From assembly GCA_016721735.1 (NCBI GenBank), contig JADKHM010000003.1, positions 1 through 18,036 of the forward strand: a stretch of 18,036 nt of DNA, read 5' to 3'. A program made the translations under genes and the position numbers. The stretch is from Flavobacterium sp. (GTDB lineage: Bacteria; Bacteroidota; Bacteroidia; Flavobacteriales; Flavobacteriaceae). Positions 9,644 through 18,036 of this stretch are shown here, in pieces. How positions within the stretch are numbered: position 1 is the stretch's first letter; every line of letters starts with the position of its first letter. The notes under the pieces are model-generated. The model saw only the letters and a program-made list of their open reading frames with translations, was not told the DNA's origin and searched no databases.

Positions 9644-9774
9644 GTAAACGCAATAAAACAACTGGCTACTCTTGTTGGATAGCATTTAATCTCTTAGCGC
9701 TTCGTCGATTTCTAAACGCATTCGTCTAAATTTAATTTTTCGAATACATTGAAGTTGCATTTTTGCAGTAAAAA
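9644..9774. other. Intergenic region upstream of the second fibre gene
   Basis: This 131-base gap probably holds the promoter of the fibre gene at 9775. The hexamer TTCGTC occurs at 9701-9706 and again at 9721-9726, exactly 20 bases apart, which is two helix turns and could be a regulator site. Outside the hexamers the match is weak. A minus-strand 24-codon frame (9760-9686) is too short to support. The start codon is preceded by an A-rich stretch (GCAGTAAAAAATG) and no Shine-Dalgarno sequence, which is normal for this phylum. Confidence 0.3.
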
Positions 9775-11989
9775 ATGAAAACTACTTTAATAGTAATGGC
9801 CTTGTCTTTTTCATTTTTAAAAGGATTTGGACAGGTCGGAATCAACACAACTTCGCCCGAAGCACAATTGGATATTCGTTCGAGCAATCAAGCTTTACCA
9901 TCTAATACTGATGGCGTATTGATTCCCAAGATCGACGATTTTCCAGTCGTAAATCCAACGGCCTCGCAACAAGGAATGTTGGTCTATTTGACACCAGTTT
10001 TGGGATTAAATCCTGCAGGGTTTTATTATTGGGATGATATAACAACGTCTTGGATTAGCTTGGGTGGAAGTACAACCAATTGGTCGATTTTGGGAAATTC
10101 TGGAACCAATCCAGCGACTCACTTTATTGGGACTTCCGATGATACGGACTTAGTTCTAAAGAGAAACAATGTACAAGCCGGAAAACTGTCTGTTTCTTCA
10201 ACGTCAATTGGCGTCAACTCATTAAATCCAATCAATTCAGGAATTGGGAATTCAGCCATTGGAACCGAAACGCTAATGGCCAACACGACAGGAAATTTCA
10301 ACACCGCTATAGGAGATAACGCATTAAAGAGCAACACAATTGGCGTTGACAACACCGCAGTTGGCGCCTATGCGCTAAATTCGAATTTGAATGGAAATTA
10401 CAATCAAGCAAGTGGAACCAACGCCTTGCGAGCAAACACTTCTGGAAGTTATAATGCAGCTAATGGTGCTCGCGCTTTATTTTCCAATACACAAGGTTCT
10501 TTGAATACCGCAAGTGGCAGTGGAGCAATGTACTTAAACACTACTGGAGCAAATAATACCGCAATTGGATTCAGTGCCCTATTCAACAATGTTGCCGGAA
10601 GCAATAATACTGCAGTAGGTTTAGAAGCTTTGCAAAGTAATACTAGCGGTTCTAATCTGACAGCAATAGGTTTCCAATCTTTATTTACCAACTCTAGTGG
10701 CGTTGAAAATACCGCTCTGGGCTATCAATCGCTACTTCTCAATACCGCGGGAAGTTACAATACTGGAAGTGGAATGTATGCCTTACGAAACAATACAACG
10801 GGCGGAGAAAATAGTGCTTTCGGGGCTTACGCTTTAATTCAAAATACCATCGGGAATTACAACACATCAGCGGGAACGAGTTCTTTGCGATTGAATGTAA
10901 GTGGTTCTAGAAATGCGGCATTTGGGAATTCAGCATTGTATTCAAATACTTCGGGAAACGACAATTCAAGTTTTGGTTATGGTTCACTCTACCGAAATAC
11001 ATTGGGCTATTACAACACAGCAATTGGTAGTAACAGTATGCTTAATAACACCGATGGTTGGGCAAATGTAGCTTGTGGAGTAGCTACGTTATCTAATAAC
11101 ACTACTGGAATTGGAAATACCTCCGTTGGTTACCGCGCCAATTTTCTAAACACTACAGGAAGTGACAACACAACACTGGGCAATCAGGCAATGTATAGTT
11201 CGACAACATCCTCAGGAAATACCGCGATAGGAACTTTGCACTACAATCAAATGTAGTGGGGGATTATAATACCGCGGTGGGAAAAAACGCATTGTTATTG
11301 AGTACTTCCAATAGAAATACAGCCATTGGTGTCGCAAGTTTAGAAACCAACACCACTGGTGCTGGTAACACGGCCGTTGGTGCTTTAGCTTTACAATTTA
11401 ACACAACTGGCGACAACAATACAGTTTTAGGAAGGCAAGCAGGAAGTGCCATTGGAATTAATCCATCCAACTTTGGCGCTTTTGGCTATGCAGCTGGATA
11501 TGTGGGTAGCAATACCAATACCAGAAATCGGCAATACCAGCGTGAGTTGGATTGGCGGTCAAGTTGGGTTTTTTAATTATAGTGATGGAAGAATAAAGAA
11601 AAATGTACAGCATAATGTGCCGGATTGTCTTTTATAAAACGACTTCGACCAGTGACGTATTATTTTGATATTCATAAACAAAATGAAATTGTCTATAAAG
11701 ACGTCGAAATCGGCGATTGGGAAGGTAAATATGATTTAGAAAACGAACTTCAAACCGGTTTCATTGCACAAGAAGTGGCAGAAGCAGCCCGCTTTTCAGG
11801 CTATGATTTTAATGGGTGAAAGCGCCAAAGAATGAAAGAGATTTATACAGCATTCAATATGCTTCTTTTGTAGTTCCATTGGTAAAAGCAGTACAAGAGC
11901 AACAAGAAATTATTGAAAATCAAAATATTGCAATTAAATCACTCGAGGGTCGACTAAAAGCAATAGAAGAAAAACTATTGAAATTGTAA
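9775..11989 (+). CDS. Secreted fibre protein with about 24 tandem 17-residue repeats and C-terminal S74 domain; four frameshifts near the end
   Basis: About 739 residues once repaired. Signal peptide (MKTTLIVMALSFSFLKGFGQ), the shared N-terminal domain (VGINTTSPEAQLDIRSS … NTDGVLIPKID … QQGMLVYL … NPAGFYYWDD), FIGTSDDTDLVLKRNN, then the repeat array (10249-11434) and GAFGYAAGYVGS. An S74 domain follows from FNYSDGRIKKNV (11572 on) through RLRPVTYYFDI, TGFIAQEV, GYDF and VVPLVKAVQEQQ, then a short coiled coil ending EEKLLKL at TAA 11987-11989. The cleavage dyad Ser (11581-11583) and Lys (11596-11598) are present in the textbook SDGRIK form. Single bases are missing near 11238, 11619 and 11815 and the frame shifts again near 11520, so the intact first piece is 9775-11256. 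Its end overlaps the inferred end of the opposite-strand kinase. Confidence 0.85.
10249..11434 (+). repeat. Array of about 24 17-residue NTAxG repeats
   Basis: About 23 consecutive units of 17 residues (51 bases; one of 16) and a final partial one. Examples: NTAIGDNALKSNTIGVD, NTAVGLEALQSNTSGSN, NAAFGNSALYSNTSGND, NTAIGSNSMLNNTDGWA. Positions N1, A3, G5, L9 or M9, N12, T13 or S13 and G15 are most constant; codons vary between units, so the array is old rather than freshly expanded. It probably folds as a long beta-roll shaft ahead of the S74 domain. Confidence 0.85.
11566..11989 (+). other. Peptidase S74 / intramolecular chaperone domain of the second fibre protein
   Basis: The motif SDGRIKKNV carries the self-cleavage Ser and, five residues later, Lys. 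It is followed by FIKRLRPVTYYFD, an insert (KDVEIGDWEGKYDLENELQ) typical of Bacteroidota versions, TGFIAQEVAEAA, APKNERDLYSIQYASFVVPL and a coiled coil. Frame breaks at about 11619 and 11815 interrupt it. Confidence 0.75.
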
Positions 11990-13947
11990 AGTGAAAACGG
12001 TCCTTTATTCGAAATGGAATTTACGGTAATCGTGCACGCAATCGCTTTAGCCAAATCGCGAATCAGATGCAATCCCAAACCAGTCTTAATTCCAACGACT
12101 TCTGTATCGTCGTATAAAGCCTTGAATTGTTCTTGACTTCCGCCCGACCATTATCGGTAATTGATAAAAACGTTTGGTTGCTTCTTGCCAAACTTTCCAA
12201 ATAATGGTTGGATTTTCTACTTTATCTAGTGCTTTGATGGCATTTCCCGTCAAATTTCTGATGATGGTTTTGAGATAATTTTCATCGGTGTAGATTTGAA
12301 TATCGCTCGAATTTTCGAAAGTAATTTTACTTTTTCCTCGCTTCAAAGTGTTTGCGAGTGTCGTCAAAGAGCGAATGGATGCTGACGTTTTTAGGTTCAG
12401 GTTGAAATTTTCCATTTGACTTTTACTCCACAACAACATGTCTTCCATCGAGAAGTAGATTTTCGGCCGAAGACATCGTTTTGTGTTCAATCGAAATTTT
12501 CGTTGCTTCATCAAGTAATTCAGGGTTTTCTCTTTTCAGATGCAGAAAGTGAATCAGATTGTACACAGGACTGCGCAAATCGTGATTTAGGATGCTAAAA
12601 AACCGTGCTTTAATTTTATTCGCTTGGTCGAGTTCGTTGTTCTTTTCTGCTAGATTGAGGTTTAAAGTCCGTAATTTTCTATTGATTTTTCTTCGATTTG
12701 AATTTTGATAAAAAGCAAACCTCCGATAATTCCCAACCAAGCCAAAACCCGAAAGCAACATCCATTTTTGTTTTTCTTTGGCTTCAAGTTCTAAGTTGTT
12801 GATTTTGATTTCGCGATCACGCAGTTCAATCGCTCGCTTGTCTTCCAAATTTTTGATGGTTTCTTTGTTGTCAGTATTGAATATGGAATCCTTCATAAGC
12901 CATAGCAGTTCCATAAGAAGTCAATGCGTTTTTGTAATCACCCGGAGTTTGTATGCTCTGTGTAATACTTGAATAATCATAAGCCAAATCCGTCTGCTTT
13001 GTGAGTTCCCTGTGCAACTTAAAGCTTTGTTTAAATTGAATTTGCACCGTCTAACAACACTAAATTATTTCGATTGGCTTTCGCTTTTTTCTATATAAGA
13101 ATCTCCTAAACACCGAAAGTAAACGCAGCTGTTTGTTTGTCGTTGGTTCCTTTTGGAATCGCTTTAATGATAAATAGCAATGTTCTATTGCTTTGTCATA
13201 GTTCTGGGAATTAAAATAAAACAAGTGAAACATCGGATAGTATTCGAGCTTGCAGCGCTTTGTTGTTTGCTTTTTTCGCACAGAACATTTGCTTTTTCGT
13301 AGTACGTCAATGACATTTTGGTTTTTTTAAACTATTATACAAACCTCCTATGTTTCTATTGATAATCGCTAAATCACTTATATTTCCTAATTCATCGTTC
13401 AATTTAATGGCTTTTTGATAATAAATCAAGGACTTTGAATAACTTTGATGCCATAATATATTGAGCCTAAATTGCGTAAATTTTTGCAATACCTTTTTGT
13501 TTCCAATTGCTTGTCGATTTTCAATGCTCGATACGAATAGTCTAACGCTTTAGAAAAATTATTGGTGTATAAATAAACTTCCGCAATTAGTTGCAGGATT
13601 TACTCCGTCTTTTTATTAGATGTATTTAGAGACTGAGCAAGAAACAATAATGCTCTTTTAAAATTGTGATGATCATAATTAACTGTGCCAAGGTAAAAAT
13701 TAGAGATTGCGATACCGTCTTTCCATTTTGATTTCTTGGCGAGTGAAAGCGCTTTGTTATAGTAGAAAAAAGCTTTTGCGGTGTCTGATTTACTATAAGA
13801 AAGTGCTATTTTATTGAGTTGATGTACTATTTTAAGGTATCTTCTTCATGCGTTCAAGTGAACGTAACATTCCTCAACTGGCGTTTGATTCTGAGCAAAC
13901 ACGAAGACTGGTATTACGAGCAGCAACAACAACCAATTTTTACTCAT
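11975..13947 (-). pseudogene. TPR-containing sensor histidine kinase (HisKA type), frameshifted
   Basis: The ATG at 13947 overlaps the stop of the LytTR regulator by four bases (ATGA). It starts with a signal peptide (MSKNWLLLLLVIPVFVFAQ) and continues with TPR-like helices (AFFYYNKALSLAKKS, FSKALDYSYRALKID, YDKAIEHCYLSLKRF). A coiled linker (KNLEDKRAIELRDREIKINN), a membrane segment (WMLLSGFGLVG, near 12700-12770) and the HisKA box with LNHDLRSPVYNLIHFL (His codon 12582-12584) follow. Then come LLWSKSQMENFNLN, the ATPase N-box (IIRNLTGNAIKAL, about 12230-12270) and GLGLHLIRDLAKAIA. Adding one base near 11994 gives the natural end GTVFTLQFQ with TAG at 11977-11975. It should phosphorylate the regulator at 13944-14648. 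Several indels break the frame. It shares a 33-base identical stretch with the first kinase (1256-1288 and 12051-12083). Confidence 0.75.
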
Positions 13948-14648
13948 AACAGCAGCTTTACACTTTCTTTATAACTTCTGCCTACCGGAAGTAGCGCATT
14001 GTTGCTCAGCATGATTTCTTGGGCGTATATTTTTTTTACAAATTGTTTTTGAATCGCAAAACTTCGGTGAATTCTGGTAAAGGATTGAAAGGGTTCTTGT
14101 TTCAAAAGTGAACCAATATTCGACCAAACGCAATGCTTCTTTTGTGGTGTCACCAAGAAAGTATAATCTTTTAAAGCTTCTAAATATAGGATGTCGTAAA
14201 GATTTACTTTTGATTTTTCTGTTCCTTCTTTAATATAAATTGAATTTTCTCCAAAACTCAACTCGAACAAGGTGGCTTTCTCCTTAATCTCCAAAAATTG
14301 CTCTACTCGTTGCATCGCTTTTTCAAATCTTTCAAATCGCAACGGTTTTACGATAAAATCAAGTGTTTCCAATTCGAAACTTTCCACTGCGTACTCGGAG
14401 TGTCCAGTGATGAAAATACAAACAGGAACTTCCATGGCTTTTTTTCTCAATTCAACACCATTAGAACCTGGCATATCAATGTCTAGAAACAGAATGTCTA
14501 CGGTATTTTTCTCTAAAACTCCCAGTGCTTCATCGGCTGATGAATAGGCGCCAATAATGTTGAGTTGCGGAAACTTCTTGGCGAACGAAACAACCATGAG
14601 TCGATCAACGTCTTCATCATCAACGATAATACAGTTCCAAGTTTTCAT
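13944..14648 (-). CDS. LytTR-type response regulator
   Basis: 234 residues, intact in an otherwise error-rich region. The receiver domain has D10/D11 (IVDDEDVD), phospho-acceptor D56 (ILFLDIDMPG), T81 (CIFITGHSEYAVESFE) and K101 (DFIVKPLRFERF). The LytTR DNA-binding domain covers about residues 130-234 (LYLEALKDYTFLV … SFTRIHRSFAIQK … LPVGRSYKESV). The stop overlaps the kinase ATG in ATGA, showing coupled expression with its partner. Direct repeats resembling LytTR sites lie just upstream (14692-14731), between it and the divergent repeat protein at 14778, so it probably controls that gene and perhaps itself. Confidence 0.95.
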   Translation of the reverse strand: MKTWNCIIVDDEDVDRLMVVSFAKKFPQLNIIGAYSSADEALGVLEKNTVDILFLDIDMPGSNGVELRKKAMEVPVCIFITGHSEYAVESFELETLDFIVKPLRFERFEKAMQRVEQFLEIKEKATLFELSFGENSIYIKEGTEKSKVNLYDILYLEALKDYTFLVTPQKKHCVWSNIGSLLKQEPFQSFTRIHRSFAIQKQFVKKIYAQEIMLSNNALLPVGRSYKESVKLLL

Positions 14649-14691
14649 ACAAGCACTTTGTCTTTCAAAATAGCTAAAATTTGTTACAAAC

Positions 14692-14731
14692 TGTCGCTAG
14701 TATAATATAAATGTCGTTCGTATAATATTCC
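14692..14731 (+). promoter_or_regulatory. Two 20-base tandem direct repeats, candidate LytTR operator
   Basis: The copies begin TGTCGCTAGTATAATAT (14692) and TGTCGTTCGTATAATAT (14712). They are identical at 15 of the first 17 positions and spaced exactly 20 bases, two helix turns, which is how LytTR proteins usually read paired sites. The second copy contains CGTTCGT, matching the core of the known half-site (GTTN[AG][TG]); the first has GCT in place of GTT. Both include TATAAT-like sequence. They lie in the gap of 129 bases between the divergent LytTR regulator (start 14648) and the repeat protein (start 14778). Confidence 0.5.
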
Positions 14732-14777
14732 CATTTCACAAGGTTTAAATGCCCAATTTTGCTCAAAATATGACATT

Positions 14778-17382
14778 ATGAAGACCGTTTTTAGAATTGC
14801 AATTTTGTTTTTTTTCATACAAAGCCATGCACAGGTAGGGATTACACCACAGCGCCCGATGCGCAATTGGACATCAAAGCAAGTGACCAAGCAGCGCCAA
14901 CAAACACAGATGGAATTTTGATTCCTAGAGTTGACGCTTTTCCTCTAATTAACCCTACCGCAGCGCAGCAAGGCATGATGGTGTATTTGATGGTAACGGC
15001 AGGTGCGAATCCTCCGGGACTTTACTATTGGGATAATGTGACTACTAGTGGATAGGAAGTTCTTCAACAGCCAATGGCGATGAAGGATTGGTATAAATGG
15101 GAACAACGTCGGCTCCATCGGCTATTACTGATGATATGTTTCATGATGGGAAAGTTGGTATAGGAAATAGCAATCCGTTTTAAATTGCATGTAATGAACA
15201 ATGCTTCGGGAATGACTCCTAATAGTAACTCAGTTGCCACTTTGGAGAACAACACAAGTGCGTTTAAACATATTGTCCGGATTAGAATCTGGAGCTCTAT
15301 TTGGTGCAAATGGCAATGCTACGAATGGCGGTATAGTTTATAATCCAATTACTTTACCCAATAGTATGCTATTTCGAACGAATGGAAATGTCAATAGAAT
15401 GGTTATTTCTAATGACGGAAATATTGCGCTTGGTAGTTTTATTCCAACTCTTCCGCTTCAATTTCCTCATTACTTGGAGATAAACTGTCATTATACGGCG
15501 GTGTTGGCGCTCATTATGGATTTGGAATTCAAGGTAATTTGATGCAAATTCATTCTTGATCTTGTCGTTAGCGATATTGCTTTTGGTTATGGTAGTAGTG
15601 GCGCTTTTACGGAAAATGTTAGGATAACAGGAGATGGATTTGTTGAATAGGAAATAGCAACCCTACTGTTCCATTACATTTCTCAACTTCTGGTAATAAG
15701 ATTGCGTTGTGGGATCCGGTAGTTCAAATTATGGTTTAGTATTCAATCTTTAGCTTTGTAGCTGTAACACAACCAACATCAATGTGGGGATGTTGTTTTC
15801 GGATATGGGAGCACAGCCGCATTAAACGAGACGATGCGTTAAAGGCAATGGCAATGTTGGTATTGGTGGAAACAAATCCCGTTCATAAACTTCATATTAA
15901 AACAATAGATACTGGTATGACTCCAACTCCATCAGCATCAACTGTAATTGAAGATGATGATTTTACCTTTTTGAAATACATTGTCCAATCAAGAATCTGG
16001 AATAACTTTCGAACGCAAGGAATAGGTACGAGTGGTGGTGTTATTTACAGTCCAGCATCCATGCCCAAAGTACAATTCAGGACCAACAATAATCTACCTC
16101 GAATGACCATTTCAGATGTTGGTATGTAGCGATTGGAATTTTAAAGCAGATTATCCACTACAATTTGACGGAATCTTGGGTGATAAGATTTCCTATATGG
16201 CGGAACTGGGAATCATTATGGTTTTGGGATGCAGAGTAACTTAATGCAAATTCACGCCGATTACAACGTTGATATTGCCTTTGATATGGAAGCAGCACGG
16301 CGTTTACTGAAAATGTTCGATTTAAAGGAAATGGCAACGTGGGTATACTAATTCAAACCCTAATTTTCCTTTTGCATTTTAATGACAATTACGGCGATAA
16401 AATAGCTTTGTATGGTGCTTCGATTCAATTTGGGTTTGGAATACAAAACAGTTTACTTCAAATTCATGGCAGCAACAGTGGGATGATATTGCGTTTGACA
16501 TGGCAACAGCGCCACTTTACAGAGAACGTTCGCATCAAAGGAAATGGTAACTTAGGTATCGGATTAACAACGCCGCAAACCAAACTTCATGTAAGAAGCG
16601 GCGCTACTGCATTGACGCCCAATCCCAACGCTTCAGCAACAATTGAAGATGATGACTTTACCTTTTTAAATATCTTGTCAAATCAAGAATCTGGAGTATT
16701 GTTCGATCTACTGGTGTTGCCACGAGTGGAGGTATCGTTTATAGTCCAGCGAGTATGCCGAATGCATTCAGTTTAGAACCAATACAAATCTGACTTGCGA
16801 ATGACGATTTCTGACGTTGGTAATGTAGAATTGCAGCTTTAAATCAGATTTCCACCCAGTTTAATGGCGTGCCAGAGATAAAGCATTCTTTGGAGGCGCT
16901 GGAAATCATTACGGCTTTGGAGTTCAAAGTGCTTTGCTACAACATTACGGCAGCCAGTACTGATGATATTGCTTTTGGTTATGGTAGTAGCTTCATTTAC
17001 CGAGAAAAATGCGCATCAAAGGAACCGGTGAAGTCGGTATTGGAACCGCAGCGCCAACTGCTGAATTAGAAGTAAACGGGTTTACTAAACTAGGAACAAC
17101 AGCGCCTGCGGTAAAAATGATCAAACTCACCGAACAACCAATGCTGCTCAAGGTTCTTCAATTTCGATGGCACATGGACTAACTAGTTCAAAAAATTCTT
17201 GCGCTCAACATATTGGTAGAATATTCATTGGTAATAGCGTTCCTCCTTCTTATACGGCTTCAGCAGGTTGAATTTGACTATTTTATTAGCGGAACAAATG
17301 TAACTGTAATAAAACAAACTTTGCGAATTTACCTTTATTTTTATCCAAACCGATTCGAGTTTTGGTGACTTATGAAGAATAA
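14778..17382 (+). pseudogene. Large secreted repeat protein (A-B-B-A-B-B-A-B modules), frameshifted
   Basis: The start reads MKTVFRIAILFFFIQSHAQ, a signal peptide. One missing base near 14846 hides the junction to the shared N-terminal domain (APDAQLDIKASDQAAPTNTD … IPRVDAFPLINPTAAQQGMM … NPPGLYYWDNVTTS). After that, long modules repeat (15182-17056), joined by VGIG-type linkers, and the protein ends in a domain VNGFTKLGTTAPAVKMIKL … SSISMAHGLTSSKILALN … FDYFISGTNVTVI … SKPIRVLVTYEE, stop TAA 17380-17382. That domain also ends the protein at 1-572, and there is no S74 domain. Joined length would be about 870 residues. At least fifteen frame breaks exist as written. It is divergent from the LytTR regulator. 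The function is not recognised; a surface or secreted fibre is inferred. Confidence 0.7.
15182..17056 (+). repeat. Higher-order protein repeat, modules A and B in the order ABBABBAB
   Basis: Module A (about 250-270 bases) starts KLHV/KLHI and carries E-D-D-D-F-T-F-L, ESG-LFG, GGIVYSPASMPN, FRTNxNLxRM and ISDxGNVxIG. Copies start near 15182, 15887 and 16582. Module B (about 210 bases) carries PLQF, GDKISLYGG, HYGFGIQ, LMQIH, DIAFGYGSS and AFTENVRIKGNGNVGIG. Copies start near 15453, 15671, 16155, 16368 and 16853. Each is recognisable only after switching frames at indels. Confidence 0.7.
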
Positions 17383-17444
17383 TCGTTTCTTTAATTTTTT
17401 ACTAAGCGGAATCGATAATTTGTTTTTCATAGTATATTTGAAGC

Positions 17445-18036
17445 ATGAACATCGAATCGCAACAAGAAAAATAGTCCAGCCAGCACCTTGAATTACTTAC
17501 AACCAAGCGGTAGAAGGCTTTATTTCCGGCATGGCCAAATCGCCTTTTCACGGATTTCGGCGGAGTTTGTTGAGCATATGCCTATAATTCAGGTGCAGAA
17601 AGCACCAAACACATGGACTGGAAGTTGTTTGCCAAAACTGGATCGATTGGAGACCAAAAGATACGAAGAAGAGACAAACCTAAGATGTCATTTGGATTAT
17701 CGATAATTCATCATCAATGCATTATCCTAAGCTAAAAGAGGGACCAGCCTTTCACGAAAGCAAAATTGGTTTCTTCTGTATTGACGTCAGCGGTTTTGAT
17801 GAATTTATTGAAGAAACAACGTGATGCAGTTGGACTCAGCATTTATTCAGACACCTACGAATATTACGCTCCCGAGAAAGGAAGCGACCGTCAACATCGC
17901 ATGGTTCTGAATCAATTGGAGCAATTGCTCGAGAATCCAAAGAAACAAAGCGAACAGACACCATCACATTTTTGCATCAAATTGCGGAAAAAATGCACCG
18001 TCGATCGTTGATTATTCTTTTACCGATATGTTTCAA
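17445..18036 (+). pseudogene. DUF58 domain protein (MoxR-associated type), frameshifted, cut by the window edge
   Basis: ATG at 17445 reads MNIESQQEK. Joining frames gives AVEGFISGM…KSPFHGFSAEF, EHMPY, then the DUF58 hallmark HMDWKLFAKTDRLETKRYEE and a von Willebrand A-like metal-site stretch (IIDNSSSMHYPKL). IDVSAVLMNLLKKQRDAVGL, SIYSDTYEYYAPEKGSDRQH, and TDTITFLHQIAEK and RRSLIILFTDMF at the edge follow. The length before the cut (about 197 residues) fits a family usually near 290. In Bacteroidota such genes normally sit beside a MoxR AAA ATPase; the exact role is not established. Several single-base indels break the frame. It is probably a core chromosomal gene bordering the surface protein cluster. 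Confidence 0.75.

Noticed and set aside
9686..9760. 24-codon minus-strand frame between the regulator and the second fibre gene
   Set aside because: It is too short, has no recognisable family and lies in a likely promoter region.
10249..11434. Regular 51-base periodicity that could suggest a CRISPR-like or satellite array
   Set aside because: The period is a whole number of codons, the amino acid pattern is conserved while bases vary, and it is in frame inside a larger gene with no spacers.
3935..11989. Prophage tail-fibre region, suggested by S74 domains
   Set aside because: No capsid, portal, terminase, tail or integrase genes are present. The proteins have signal peptides and lie beside two-component systems.

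Overview
The window looks like chromosomal DNA of a Flavobacterium-like member of the Bacteroidota. It is AT-rich. Its secreted proteins carry the 'QVGINTTSP…' entry sequence after a signal peptide and 'VGIGTTxPxxKLHV' linkers, its sensor kinases have TPR (tetratricopeptide) sensor regions, and there is a DUF58 gene at the right edge. The genus is an inference from these protein styles.

Layout: (1) 1-572, +, the end of a small secreted protein, frameshifted. (2) About 650-1165, +, a frameshifted GNAT acetyltransferase. (3) 3740-1170, -, a LytTR response regulator followed by a TPR histidine kinase, both heavily frameshifted. (4) 3935-6913, +, divergent from (3): a secreted fibre protein with YadA-head-like repeats, 17-residue repeats and a C-terminal S74 self-cleaving chaperone domain. 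(5) 7116-9017 and 9014-9643, +, a TPR/HisKA_3 histidine kinase translationally coupled to a LuxR-type regulator. (6) 9775-11989, +, a second S74 fibre protein with about 24 tandem 17-residue repeats. (7) 14648-11975, -, a second LytTR regulator and TPR histidine kinase, paralogous to (3). (8) 14778-17382, +, divergent from (7): a long secreted protein built from two large repeat modules in the order A-B-B-A-B-B-A-B, with the same C-terminal domain as (1). (9) 17445 to the edge, +, a DUF58 protein.

The main theme is a cluster of four secreted proteins sharing an N-terminal domain of about 90 residues but having one of two unrelated C-terminal ends. They are interleaved with three two-component systems. 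Two of these systems are transcribed divergently from a fibre gene and one lies just upstream on the same strand. The inference is a sensor-controlled set of surface fibres. The two LytTR modules are duplicates of one another.

Reading-frame quality is uneven. About 1-3900 and 11230-18036 are full of single-base indels that hit every gene except the intact regulator at 13944-14648, while 4531-7280 and 8170-11230 are nearly clean. Because the amino acid signal survives across each break, most breaks look like uncorrected sequencing or assembly errors rather than true gene decay. I saw no rRNA, tRNA, CRISPR array, IS element or prophage genes.
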